Assembly: GCA_910587495.1 (NCBI GenBank)
Contig: CAJUMT010000002.1
Coordinates: 1-62,384 of the forward strand
Direction: 5' to 3'
Origin: an uncultured Lachnospiraceae bacterium
GTDB lineage: Bacteria > Bacillota_A > Clostridia > Lachnospirales > Lachnospiraceae
Length of the DNA stretch: 62,384 nucleotides
The notes under the pieces were generated by a model. That model saw only the letters and a list, made by a program, of their open reading frames with translations. It had not been told where the DNA came from and ran no database searches. This document shows, in pieces, positions 42,102 to 51,388 of this stretch (the first letter of the stretch is position 1; each line of letters opens with the position of its first letter). Position numbers and translations under genes: made by a program.

Positions 42102-43247
42102 ATGAAAAAATTAAAAGTAATGACAATTGTAGGAACAAGGCCGGAATTGGTTCGGCTGTCCGAGATTATCAAGAAAGCGGATATTTATTTTGAACATATA
42201 TTTGTTCATACAGGCCAGAATTATGATGTCAGATTAAATGATATTTTCTATACAGATCTTGGCATTCGGAAACCAGACTACTATCTGGACGTGGCAGGGG
42301 ATAATCTTGGGGAGACAATGGGGAATATTATTGCAAAATCCTATAATCTGATGCAGAAAATAAAGCCGGATGCTTTATTAATTCTGGGAGATACCAATTC
42401 AGCACTGTCAGCAATTTCGGCAAAACGTCTTAAAATTCCAATTTTTCATATGGAAGCAGGGAATCGATGTTTTGATGAAAATCTGCCGGAAGAGACAAAC
42501 CGCAGGATTGTAGACCATATATCAGACATTCATTTACCTTACACGGAGCATGCGCGCAGATATTTGATTGCAGAAGGCGTAAAAAAAGAACATATTTATG
42601 TGACAGGTTCTCCAATGAAAGAGATTATTTTGGCGCATAGGGAAGAAATTAAAGCAAGCAAGGTTTTGGAATTGTTACAGATTTCGCCTGGAAAATATAT
42701 TGTTTTATCTGCCCACAGGGAAGAAAATATTGATAATGAACATAATTTTAAACATTTGATGGATGCAGTTAATACAATGGCTGAGAATTATCAAATACCG
42801 GTAATTTATTCCTTGCATCCAAGAAGCGCCAAATTTATAGAGGAACGAGGGTTTTTGTTCCATCCATTGATTCGTAAAATGCCGCCTTTTAATTTTACAG
42901 ATTATAGTTGTTTGATGGAAAATGCTTATTGTGTGGTGTCTGACAGCGGAACTATGCCAGAGGAATCTTCAATCAGTCATTTCCCTGCTGTATGTATCCG
43001 AACTTCAACAGAACGACCGGAAGCTTTGGACAAAGGTAACTTTGTGTTGGGGGGAATCACTGCAGAATCATTACTGCAGTCAGTAGATATGGCAGTCAAG
43101 ATGTTCGAAGCAGGGAATATTGGAGAAGCTGTTCCGGATTACGAAGACAAAGATGTATCTTCGACAGTAATTCGAATCATTCAGAGCTATACAAGAATTA
43201 TTGATGATAAAGTTTGGAGGAAAGAGCGTGGGGACTTTCACAGATAA
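42102..43247 (+). CDS. wecB: UDP-N-acetylglucosamine 2-epimerase-family protein (WecB/CapG-like)
   Basis: A 381-aa GT-B-fold epimerase that inverts C2 of a UDP-N-acetylhexosamine. Motifs are KVMTIVGTRPELVRLSEIIK, FVHTGQNYDVRLNDIFYTD, LILGDTNSALSAISAKRLKI, PIFHMEAGNRCFDENLPEET (near residue 120), YIVLSAHREENIDNE and VVSDSGTMPEESS. In the context of the reductase and the CapE-like dehydratase it would do the last step from the L-talo or L-rhamno intermediate, as CapG/WbjD/WbvD do, rather than make ManNAc. An AAAGG lies before the ATG. Assignment to CapG-type rather than true WecB is by neighbours. Confidence 0.9.
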   Translation: MKKLKVMTIVGTRPELVRLSEIIKKADIYFEHIFVHTGQNYDVRLNDIFYTDLGIRKPDYYLDVAGDNLGETMGNIIAKSYNLMQKIKPDALLILGDTNSALSAISAKRLKIPIFHMEAGNRCFDENLPEETNRRIVDHISDIHLPYTEHARRYLIAEGVKKEHIYVTGSPMKEIILAHREEIKASKVLELLQISPGKYIVLSAHREENIDNEHNFKHLMDAVNTMAENYQIPVIYSLHPRSAKFIEERGFLFHPLIRKMPPFNFTDYSCLMENAYCVVSDSGTMPEESSISHFPAVCIRTSTERPEALDKGNFVLGGITAESLLQSVDMAVKMFEAGNIGEAVPDYEDKDVSSTVIRIIQSYTRIIDDKVWRKERGDFHR

Positions 43248-44238
43248 AACATTAATGATTACAGGGGGAACAGGATCTTTTGGAAACGCTGTTCTAAAGA
43301 GATTTTTAGGCACAGATGTAAAAGAGATCCGTATTTTTTCCCGCGATGAAAAAAAACAGGATGACATGCGCAAATTGTACAATAATCCTAAAATTAAATT
43401 CTATATTGGCGATGTAAGGGATATTAGAAGTGTACAGAATGCAATTCATGGAGTTGACTATATTTTTAATGCTGCGGCTTTGAAACAGGTTCCATCCTGT
43501 GAATTTTTCCCTATGGAGGCTGTGCAGACTAATGTTTTAGGGACAGAAAATGTGTTGACTGCAGCAATTCAGGAAGGAGTTGAGAAAGTTATCTGTCTGT
43601 CTACAGATAAGGCAGCGTATCCTATTAATGCTATGGGAATCAGCAAAGCTATGATGGAAAGAGTTTTTGTTGCAAAATCAAGGACTACAGAAAGAACAAT
43701 TATTTCCGGTACAAGATATGGAAATGTCATGTGTTCAAGGGGTTCCGTGATTCCATTGTTTGTTGAACAGATTAAAAATGGTAAATCTATTACAATTACA
43801 GATCCGGAAATGACGCGGTTTTTAATGAGCCTGGATGAGGCTGTGGATTTGGTTATGTTTGCTTTTGAACATGCGCTGCCAGGAGACATTATGGTTCAGA
43901 AAGCACCAGCCTGCACGATTGGAACTTTGGCATGCGCTATTCAGGAACTCTTTCATGATACAAATGAGATTCATTATATTGGTATCCGCCACGGAGAAAA
44001 AAAAGCAGAGACGCTTTTAACAAAAGAAGAATGTATGCATGCATATGATTTAGGTAACTTTTATAGGGTTCCTGCTGATAATCGTGACTTAAATTATGAG
44101 CAGTATTTTGAAACCGGAAAGACAGAAAAAGCAAATTTGACAGAATTTACATCGGATAATACAGTTAGGCTGAACCTTGGGCAGGTAAAAGAAAAGTTGT
44201 TATCTTTGGAATATATTCAGAATGCATTAGAATCATAG
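43228..44238 (+). CDS. capE: UDP-N-acetylglucosamine 4,6-dehydratase (5-epimerising), CapE-like
   Basis: A 336-aa extended SDR enzyme that begins the pathway from UDP-GlcNAc. I use the GTG at 43228, seven bases after GGAGG; the frame upstream overlaps wecB without a ribosome site. The sequence closely follows S. aureus CapE as I know it: TLMITGGTGSFGNAVLKRFL, IRIFSRDEKKQDDMRKLYNN, ALKQVPSCEFFPMEAVQTN, LSTDKAAYPINAMGISKAMM (the MGxSK variant of the YxxxK site), GTRYGNVMCSRGSVIPLFVE, PADNRDLNYEQYFETG. It overlaps wecB by 20 bases. Product: UDP-2-acetamido-2,6-dideoxy-beta-L-arabino-4-hexulose. Confidence 0.93.
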   Translation: MGTFTDKTLMITGGTGSFGNAVLKRFLGTDVKEIRIFSRDEKKQDDMRKLYNNPKIKFYIGDVRDIRSVQNAIHGVDYIFNAAALKQVPSCEFFPMEAVQTNVLGTENVLTAAIQEGVEKVICLSTDKAAYPINAMGISKAMMERVFVAKSRTTERTIISGTRYGNVMCSRGSVIPLFVEQIKNGKSITITDPEMTRFLMSLDEAVDLVMFAFEHALPGDIMVQKAPACTIGTLACAIQELFHDTNEIHYIGIRHGEKKAETLLTKEECMHAYDLGNFYRVPADNRDLNYEQYFETGKTEKANLTEFTSDNTVRLNLGQVKEKLLSLEYIQNALES

Positions 44239-44317
44239 ATGAAAAGAAATTCTAAAAGATGCCATCATGAGCAATTGGAATTTGACGGATGTTTATTATG
44301 ATAGAGGAGAAAATACA

Positions 44318-45640
44318 ATGTTAGCTGTATCAGTTATTGTACCTGTTTATAATACAGAAAAATATTTGCGTAAATGTATGGAAAGCTTAGTAAAACAGAC
44401 AATGCAAAATATAGAATTTATATGTGTAAATGATGGATCAACAGACAAATCATTGCAGATATTAGAGGAATTTGCATCCTATGATTCAAGAGTAAAAATT
44501 ATCTCTAAATCAAATTCTGGATATGGAGATAGTATGAATACCGGACTCGCTCATGCAAGGGGAGAATATATTGGAATTGTGGAAAGCGATGATTATGCAC
44601 TTCCAGATATGTTTTCTGCTCTTTATAAAGAAGCAAGTGAAAAAAAAGCTGATATTGTAAAATCAAATTATAATTCTTTTTCAGAGAAAGAAGGACTGCA
44701 TTTTGAGGAATCTCTGTCAGTGATAAAATACCATAAAATATTTTGCGCATATGATGACCCTAAAATACTCGGTGCTACTTTGAGTATTTGGAGCGCTTTA
44801 TACAGAAGAAAATTTTTGGAAGAAGAAGGTATTTTGTTTAATACATCTCCAGGAGCTTCTTACCAGGATGTTTCTTTTGTAATAAAGGCTCTTCTGAGTG
44901 CAAAGAAAATTATATGTATTCCAGAAGCATATTTGTGCTATCGCTGTGATAATGAAAATTCTTCTGTAAAATCGCCTAAGAAAGTATTTTGTATAATGGA
45001 AGAATTCCATTTGATATATAAGTATATTTATGAAAAAGAAAAAGATAATATGCTGCCTATAATTGAGCCAATCAAATTTGAACATTATTTGGGGAATAAT
45101 AATCGGATTGATTCTGTATATCAATATGCATTCTTAGATAGAATGCAAAAAGAATTGCAGGAAGATTATAAGAATGGATGCATGAATAAAGCATATTGGA
45201 CGGATGATTCATGGAAAATAATGATGCAGATTAAAAGCGATATGGATAACTATTTTGAATCTGTAAATATAGATTATTTAAATAAGTATGTTTTAAAAGA
45301 ATATACATTAAATCATTGTCTGGCTGACTTGGGTGCTGAGTATATACTTAGAAATGCGAAAAAAATAATTATATATGGTGCCGGCACATATGGAAATAAA
45401 GTATTAGATAATATACAGAAAATCAATACAGTGTTTGGATTTGCAATAACTGAAAAAACAGCAGACACACCCAAAGAAATAAAAGGAATACCAGTATTTG
45501 AAATTCAAGAATTACAGGAATACGTTGATGAATCTGTTGTAGTTGTTGCAATCAAAAAACGTAATCAAATACCTGTGTTGAAATTATTAAAAGAGATGGG
45601 ATATCATACAGTACTGTCGGTTGATAAATATTTTGTGTGA
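44318..45640 (+). CDS. Family 2 glycosyltransferase with C-terminal Rossmann-like module
   Basis: A 440-aa protein. The ATG at 44318 is chosen because AGAGGAG lies eight bases upstream; the longer frame to 44267 has none. GT2 motifs: VSVIVPVYNTEKYLRKCMES, FICVNDGSTDKSLQILEEFA, GYGDSMNTGLAHARGEYIGI, VESDDYALPD (near residue 88), and TSPGASYQDVSFVIKALLSA, a signature also seen at 52852 and 54254. From about 348 the module reads KIIIYGAGTYGNKVLDNIQK, FGFAITEKTADT, VVVVAIKKRNQIPVLKLLKE. The DN/WG part of the module is degenerate here. Confidence 0.88.
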   Translation: MLAVSVIVPVYNTEKYLRKCMESLVKQTMQNIEFICVNDGSTDKSLQILEEFASYDSRVKIISKSNSGYGDSMNTGLAHARGEYIGIVESDDYALPDMFSALYKEASEKKADIVKSNYNSFSEKEGLHFEESLSVIKYHKIFCAYDDPKILGATLSIWSALYRRKFLEEEGILFNTSPGASYQDVSFVIKALLSAKKIICIPEAYLCYRCDNENSSVKSPKKVFCIMEEFHLIYKYIYEKEKDNMLPIIEPIKFEHYLGNNNRIDSVYQYAFLDRMQKELQEDYKNGCMNKAYWTDDSWKIMMQIKSDMDNYFESVNIDYLNKYVLKEYTLNHCLADLGAEYILRNAKKIIIYGAGTYGNKVLDNIQKINTVFGFAITEKTADTPKEIKGIPVFEIQELQEYVDESVVVVAIKKRNQIPVLKLLKEMGYHTVLSVDKYFV

Positions 45641-45697
45641 ACTATATCAAAGTTGAATTTTTGCTTTTCAATTGCAAATGAGGGGTTGAATGTATAA

Positions 45698-47149
45698 ATG
45701 GCATATAAAACAATTTTATATGGGGCGGGAAAGCGTTGCGTAACATTATGTAAAATATTAAGCGCATTAAATGTTAAACATATAATTATAGTAGATAGCA
45801 ATTCTGATACTTGGGGAAAAAGAATAGAAGGTTATTCAGTTGAATCTCCAGAGATTATAAAAACAATTAAAGAGATGTATTTTTGTATTACTGTGGCCAA
45901 TCTTGCTGTGGCAGATGAAATCAGAAACGATATCAAGGATAGATTTCTTTGTGATTTAAATAGAGAGATTTCGTTGAATAAATTAATATTAAAATCATAT
46001 AAGGAATCCTCTTTGGTTAGAGATAAAATTTTAAAACATAGTGTTGTAAAAAATAAAAAACGAAATGTATTGTTCGATTCTTGTAATGGATTTGGATTAG
46101 GTGGAGTAGAGGCTTGGACTGTGGATGTCTGTAGTGCTTTGATAAAAGAAGGAAAAGAAGACATTTACATTGTCTCTGATAATGGTGTTTATATAATTCC
46201 TGCTATATTAGATGGGCATGTTATATATGCAGATATAAATCATAAAACACGTTTTTTGCCAGAGTCTGTATTCAGTATCATAAAAAAAATAATTCCATAC
46301 CTGCCCTGCAAAATTATTACGAGGGATGTAGACGATGTAATGGTAGCGGCATATTTGATAAAGTGTTGCTACCCCAATATGGTTGAAATCATATCCGTCA
46401 TTCATGACAGTAAAAAAGAAAGCTGTGATGCATATATAGAGTTCAGAGAGTGTTCTGATTTATATATAGGTGTTAGTAAAGATATTAAGGCAGATATGAT
46501 ACAAAGGGGAGTAGAGCCAGAGAAAGTTACGTCTATGACTTGTCCTTTTAACTGTGTGCAAATTCTTGATCGTACTTATACAGAAAATATTGCTATGCCA
46601 ATTCGTATAGGGTATGCTGGACGTATGGACGGGATGGAGCATTCTCAAAAAAGAATGGATTTATTATTAAAAACTATGAAATTACTTTTAGAAAATAATG
46701 TAAATTTTGTTTGGGAACTTGCGGGGGATGGGGCGGTACGGAAAGAAATGGAAGATTATATCCATTTTAATAAAATGGAGGACAGGGTAAAATTTTTAGG
46801 TACAATAAGTCGCTCCGAAATTCCATTTTTTTGGAAAAGGCAGGATATTTGTATTAATCTTTCGGATTTTGAGGGGAGAAGTATAAGTATTATTGAAGCT
46901 ATGGGAAATGGTGTAGTTCCTGTTGTGACTGCTACATCAGGTGTAAAAGAGGATATTACAGATGGCATAAACGGTTATATTGTTCCATTAGGAGATTATT
47001 TGTTGGCAGTAGAAAGAATAAAGTATTTGGAGAAACACAGAAATTGTCTTGAAAAAATGGGTAAACTGGCACATGAGGAAGTTTATCCTAAAAGTTTGAT
47101 GGAAACGCATGTTGATTTTTGGAGAGGTATATTTTCGCGTAAATTCTAG
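45698..47149 (+). CDS. Family 4 glycosyltransferase with N-terminal Rossmann-like module
   Basis: A 483-aa protein. Residues 1 to about 100 are the module (KTILYGAGKRCVTLCKILSA, HIIIVDSNSDTWGKRIEGYS, YFCITVANLAVADEIRNDI). After a basic linker comes a GT-B family 4 enzyme: FDSCNGFGLGGVEAWTVDVC (acceptor-domain loop), YIGVSKDIKADMIQRGVEPE, IRIGYAGRMDGMEHSQKRMD, VKFLGTISRSEIPFFWKRQD and INLSDFEGRSISIIEAMGNG with the E-x7-E pair. GAGGGG precedes the ATG. It is a full-length paralogue of 51389-52855 and is AT-rich throughout. Confidence 0.88.
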   Translation: MAYKTILYGAGKRCVTLCKILSALNVKHIIIVDSNSDTWGKRIEGYSVESPEIIKTIKEMYFCITVANLAVADEIRNDIKDRFLCDLNREISLNKLILKSYKESSLVRDKILKHSVVKNKKRNVLFDSCNGFGLGGVEAWTVDVCSALIKEGKEDIYIVSDNGVYIIPAILDGHVIYADINHKTRFLPESVFSIIKKIIPYLPCKIITRDVDDVMVAAYLIKCCYPNMVEIISVIHDSKKESCDAYIEFRECSDLYIGVSKDIKADMIQRGVEPEKVTSMTCPFNCVQILDRTYTENIAMPIRIGYAGRMDGMEHSQKRMDLLLKTMKLLLENNVNFVWELAGDGAVRKEMEDYIHFNKMEDRVKFLGTISRSEIPFFWKRQDICINLSDFEGRSISIIEAMGNGVVPVVTATSGVKEDITDGINGYIVPLGDYLLAVERIKYLEKHRNCLEKMGKLAHEEVYPKSLMETHVDFWRGIFSRKF

Positions 47150-47168
47150 TGTGGAGGATAGATAAAAT

Positions 47169-49280
47169 ATGAAATCTGAAGAGCAGGACAAGATACGTTC
47201 TAAATTTGAAAATTATAAGAATGATAAAATTTTAATTTATGGAACAGGAAAAAGAGCGGGAAATTTAATAGATGCTTTGAATGATTTTCATATTGTTGGA
47301 GTTGTAGATAAGGATAAAATCTATGGAGAATTTAAGAAAAAACCAATTTTAGTATGGGATGAAATTCGACCGAATACTGCAGAACTGCTGATTATCGCGG
47401 CAGACAGACGATACTATGAGGAGATTTTTCGACGGATTCAAGATAAATGTATTGTCTGTAAACTTACAGTTTTAGGATATGCAGGAGAAGATCTGGGAAT
47501 CTATTTTGGAAATGAGATAGATCGGATTGGTATTTTGAAATATTGTGAAAAAAATGTAGAAGATTTGAAGAAAAAAATTCAGTTTTATGATGCGATTAGT
47601 TTTGATGTGTTTGATACGCTGATAATGAGAAAAACACTGGAACCTGGAGATGTATTTGATCTTGTAGAAAAAAATATAAAGAAAAAAGGTATACAGATTG
47701 ACAAATTTAAAAGAAAACGAAAAGAAGCAGATCATCTGACCCCAGGTGGGACGATAGAAGAAATATATGACACTTTGCAAAAAATGCTGCATTTGAGTTG
47801 CGAGCAAAGAAATATAATTTTACAGGAAGAACTTCAATGTGAAGGGAAAGTATTGATGCCTCGTTATGATATGGTTGGTATTATGCAATATGCGTTTTCT
47901 TTGGGAAAAAGAGTTAGTCTTATTTCCGATATGTATATGCCAGAAAAGTTAATGACTGGTTATTTGCATAGGCTGGGGATAAAAGAATTTCATAAATTGT
48001 ATGTTTCCTGTGATTACAGAACTGGAAAAGGGGAAAGATTATTTGAAATATATTGCAGCGAGGTAGAAGGTCAGAAATGTCTTCATATAGGTGATGATAT
48101 ATATGCTGATATCAGAAAACCGACGCAGTATGGGATTGATACATACGAAGTAAAAAGTGCGTATGGAATACTAAAAATTTCAGAAATGCATGGTGTGATT
48201 GGATATATAAATAACATGAATGAGAAAAATCTGATTGGTCTGTTAATATCAGATCTGTTTAACAGTCCTTTTTCATTATATCATACTTATGGAATATTAA
48301 AAATCCGGGAACTGGAGTTGTTTGGTAAACTATTTTTCTTTCCGCTGGTAATAAAATACTTGAGTGAACTTTTCGATTATTTAAATAAAAATAATCAATA
48401 TGAAGGGATTCTATTTGCTGCGCGAGACGGTCATTTGTTCCATAAATTATATGAAAAAATGCGTCAAAATACAATATATAATTTGTCTTTGCCTAGATCA
48501 GTTTATTTTATAACATCCAGAAAACTTGCGTTACGGGCAACTATGGGTCATAAAGATATAATGCGTGTGTTAAAAAATTATTTAGGTGTAATCCAGGAAG
48601 AAAATATATTAAAAAGTGTTGCAGGGTTAGATCGATTATACGAAAAAAAAGATGAGGAAAGCGGAGAAGCGTATATAGAAAGACATGAAGAAAAAATTAA
48701 AGAAAAGTCTGCATCTACACTGAAAAATTATAATTTATATCTAAAAAGAGAAAAAATAAATCTGGAAAAGAAATATTTATTTTGCGAATTGCATTCTCAG
48801 GGAACAACACAATATGCGTTGAATTATTTATTTACGTCACAATTAGATGGATTTTATATGAGCAGATATTATACAGACAATATATATGATTTATCCATAA
48901 ACGCAATTTTTGAGTCAGAAAGATATGTTCCTAAGATTGATATGGTGGTTTTGCGGGCTAATTTACAGGAAATGGTTTTTACATCTGCGTCTCCATCTGT
49001 CCAGGATATGGATGGAGAGGGATATCCCATTTACGATAAAGAGACAAGAGATGTGTCTGAGATCGGAAAAATAAATAGAATACAAAAGGAGATAGAAAAG
49101 ACTTTTGAAGAATATATAGATACATTTTATGTATTTGGAGAAACGATTTCAAATGAAATAACAGAATTTATATATCGATTATCTGCTAAATCTATTTTGG
49201 AAGATGAATGTGTAGATTTGAATCATACTATGCTATATGATAACTTGCTTAATAATCATTATAATGTTTGGTCGATTTGA
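47169..49280 (+). CDS. HAD-superfamily domain protein with N-terminal Rossmann-like module (paralogue 1)
   Basis: A 703-aa multidomain protein. Residues about 15-110: shared module (KILIYGTGKRAGNLIDALND, VGVVDKDKIYGEFKKKPILV, LLIIAADRRYYEE). Residues about 140-345: HAD-like domain with motif I SFDVFDTLIMRKTLEPGDVF, a cap helix region, motif II/III (LISDMYMPEKLM), and motif IV LHIGDDIYADIRKPTQYGI. The C-terminal 350 residues are a conserved domain of unknown role (ILFAARDGHLFHKLYEKMRQ, YFITSRKLALRATM, YLFCELHSQGTTQYALNYLF, SASPSVQDMDGEGYPIYD). GGAGG precedes the ATG. HAD catalytic residues look intact, so phosphatase/phosphotransferase activity on a sugar or polyol phosphate is possible. Confidence 0.75.
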   Translation: MKSEEQDKIRSKFENYKNDKILIYGTGKRAGNLIDALNDFHIVGVVDKDKIYGEFKKKPILVWDEIRPNTAELLIIAADRRYYEEIFRRIQDKCIVCKLTVLGYAGEDLGIYFGNEIDRIGILKYCEKNVEDLKKKIQFYDAISFDVFDTLIMRKTLEPGDVFDLVEKNIKKKGIQIDKFKRKRKEADHLTPGGTIEEIYDTLQKMLHLSCEQRNIILQEELQCEGKVLMPRYDMVGIMQYAFSLGKRVSLISDMYMPEKLMTGYLHRLGIKEFHKLYVSCDYRTGKGERLFEIYCSEVEGQKCLHIGDDIYADIRKPTQYGIDTYEVKSAYGILKISEMHGVIGYINNMNEKNLIGLLISDLFNSPFSLYHTYGILKIRELELFGKLFFFPLVIKYLSELFDYLNKNNQYEGILFAARDGHLFHKLYEKMRQNTIYNLSLPRSVYFITSRKLALRATMGHKDIMRVLKNYLGVIQEENILKSVAGLDRLYEKKDEESGEAYIERHEEKIKEKSASTLKNYNLYLKREKINLEKKYLFCELHSQGTTQYALNYLFTSQLDGFYMSRYYTDNIYDLSINAIFESERYVPKIDMVVLRANLQEMVFTSASPSVQDMDGEGYPIYDKETRDVSEIGKINRIQKEIEKTFEEYIDTFYVFGETISNEITEFIYRLSAKSILEDECVDLNHTMLYDNLLNNHYNVWSI

Positions 49281-49299
49281 AAAGGAACTTGTGGAAAAT

Positions 49300-51375
49300 A
49301 TGGAAAAAGATTCAACATTACAATCTGTGTACAGAAGATTTCAAGCTTTAGAACACAAGAAAATACTTATTTATGGTACGGGAAAATATGCAGAAAGACT
49401 AATAGAGGCATTGGGGGATTTTCATATTGTTGGGGTGCTGGATCGGTTCCGTTTTGAAGGAAAATTTTGTGATAAACCGATCTTAATATGGGATGATATT
49501 GAAGAAAATACTGTCGATGTTATTATTATAGCAACATCAAAGGCAAACTATCAGGAGGTAGTAAATAGAATCCAATATCGTTGTATTGCGTTGAATATTA
49601 CAATATATGGGGAAAACGGGAGAAATTTATCAAAAAAAAGTCAATTAAAGTATATTGATAGTTTTCAGGCAGATTATTTAAAAAAAAGGGAAGATGATTT
49701 GCGGAAACTGATTTCCAGGTATGATGCAATAAGCTTTGATTTGCTTGATACGTTAGTTATGCGCAAAACCTTAGAGCCAGAAGATATATTTGATATAGTA
49801 GAAGAAAAAATAAAAAAAAGAGGAATTATAGTTTCTGAATTTAAGAAAAAAAGAAGAACAGCAGAATTATTGGCTGATGGGCAGAATATATATCAAATTT
49901 ACCATAATTTAAAAGAAATTACAGGTATAAGTGAAGAAGAAAGTCTGCTTATATTGCAGGAAGAAATAAAATGTGAAAAAGCCTGTTGGGTTCCTAGAAA
50001 AGTCATGGTAAATAGTATGAGGGAAGCAGTTGAACAGGGAAAGCGGGTAAGCATTTTTTCGAATACATATTTTCCCCTGGAAATACTAGAAGAATTATTA
50101 AAAGTTGTTGGCATAGTAGGGTATGATAGATTATATATTTCTTGTGAATACAAGGAGAGAAATGAAACAGGAATATTTGATATTTATCGCAAAGAGATTG
50201 GAAATGTAACCTGTCTTCATGTTGGAACTAATACTATAAAGTTTATAATTGATTTAAAAAAATATAAGATAGATATATTTGAAATTAAAAGTGCTTGTGA
50301 AATGTTAAAATTATCAAGCCTTAGACGAATCTTATTATATGCAGGAGGGTATGCTAATAATATTACGATAGGTATTATGATGGCAGAAATTTTTAATGAT
50401 CCATTTGCATTATGTCATACATCCGGATTTATTAAGATAAATGCATTTTCTTCGTTTATAAAAGTATTTATCGCACCGGTTGTTCTTCTTTACATGCAAA
50501 ATCTGCTTTATATTTTAAAAGATAAGAATTATAAAACAATTTTATTTTCTTCTAGAGATGGATATTTGTTTGAAAAACTATATGATAATTATTTTAAAGT
50601 AAACACAGAAATTCCTGGAATATATTTTATAACTTCAAGAAAATTATGTCTGATTTCAACAATATACAATGAAAGTGATATGGAGGAATTGAAAAAGTGG
50701 TTTTTTGGTGATTCTGAATTAAAGGTGTTTTTATCTGAATTTCTTGGAGAAAAGATATTAGAATGTGAAAACATAGAAAAATATGTTTGTTATAATAAAG
50801 ATAAAATAATAGAAAAATCTAATGAGATGCGTGAAAATTATTTAAAATATATAAGAAAAGAATTAAAAGATACAGATAAAAAATATTTGTTTTGCGATTT
50901 GATTTCTAGTGGTACTGTACATGATGCATTAAATAAAATTTTATTAGAAGAGTTAGATGGATTTTATTTATGTGAAACAAATGGATATAAAAAAAGAAAT
51001 CTTAATATAGTGTCTATATATAATGAGGAACAATGGGAAAATATTATACAGGCAAGAGATTTGTTAGAAGTTATTTTAACTTCACCTTCTCCATCTGTTC
51101 GGGCAATGGATGAAAATGGAGATCCTGTATATTCTCTTGATAAAAGGATAAAATCAGATATTGAGAAAGTTTTGGAAGCACAATGTATAATTGAAGAATA
51201 TGTCCGGGAATATGTTGATTTATTAGGGACAGATAAAATGATAAATAAAGAAATTCCTGAAGAAATGTTAGGTTCTTTTGCGTATGTCAATTTGGGAGAA
51301 GAAATAAAAATTTTTTTGAATCAAAAAAACATAGATGATATGACACAAGCCTGTATTCAAATAATGAAAATATGA
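49300..51375 (+). CDS. HAD-superfamily domain protein with N-terminal Rossmann-like module (paralogue 2, motif IV lost)
   Basis: A 691-aa paralogue of the preceding gene. I start at the ATG at 49300 because the following residues align with the start of paralogue 1 and AAGGAA lies upstream; longer frames (49264, 49237) overlap paralogue 1. The module (KILIYGTGKYAERLIEALGD, VGVLDRFRFEGKF) and HAD motif I (SFDLLDTLVMRKTLEPEDIF) are present. Motif IV reads LHVGTNTIKFIIDLKKYKI, where paralogue 1 has GDD. The metal-binding acids are thus gone and this copy is probably not a phosphatase. The C-terminal domain is conserved (LFSSRDGYLFEKLYDNYFKV, PSPSVRAMDENGDPVYS). The pair may form a heteromer. Confidence 0.7.
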   Translation: MEKDSTLQSVYRRFQALEHKKILIYGTGKYAERLIEALGDFHIVGVLDRFRFEGKFCDKPILIWDDIEENTVDVIIIATSKANYQEVVNRIQYRCIALNITIYGENGRNLSKKSQLKYIDSFQADYLKKREDDLRKLISRYDAISFDLLDTLVMRKTLEPEDIFDIVEEKIKKRGIIVSEFKKKRRTAELLADGQNIYQIYHNLKEITGISEEESLLILQEEIKCEKACWVPRKVMVNSMREAVEQGKRVSIFSNTYFPLEILEELLKVVGIVGYDRLYISCEYKERNETGIFDIYRKEIGNVTCLHVGTNTIKFIIDLKKYKIDIFEIKSACEMLKLSSLRRILLYAGGYANNITIGIMMAEIFNDPFALCHTSGFIKINAFSSFIKVFIAPVVLLYMQNLLYILKDKNYKTILFSSRDGYLFEKLYDNYFKVNTEIPGIYFITSRKLCLISTIYNESDMEELKKWFFGDSELKVFLSEFLGEKILECENIEKYVCYNKDKIIEKSNEMRENYLKYIRKELKDTDKKYLFCDLISSGTVHDALNKILLEELDGFYLCETNGYKKRNLNIVSIYNEEQWENIIQARDLLEVILTSPSPSVRAMDENGDPVYSLDKRIKSDIEKVLEAQCIIEEYVREYVDLLGTDKMINKEIPEEMLGSFAYVNLGEEIKIFLNQKNIDDMTQACIQIMKI

Positions 51376-51388
51376 AAAAATACAATGG

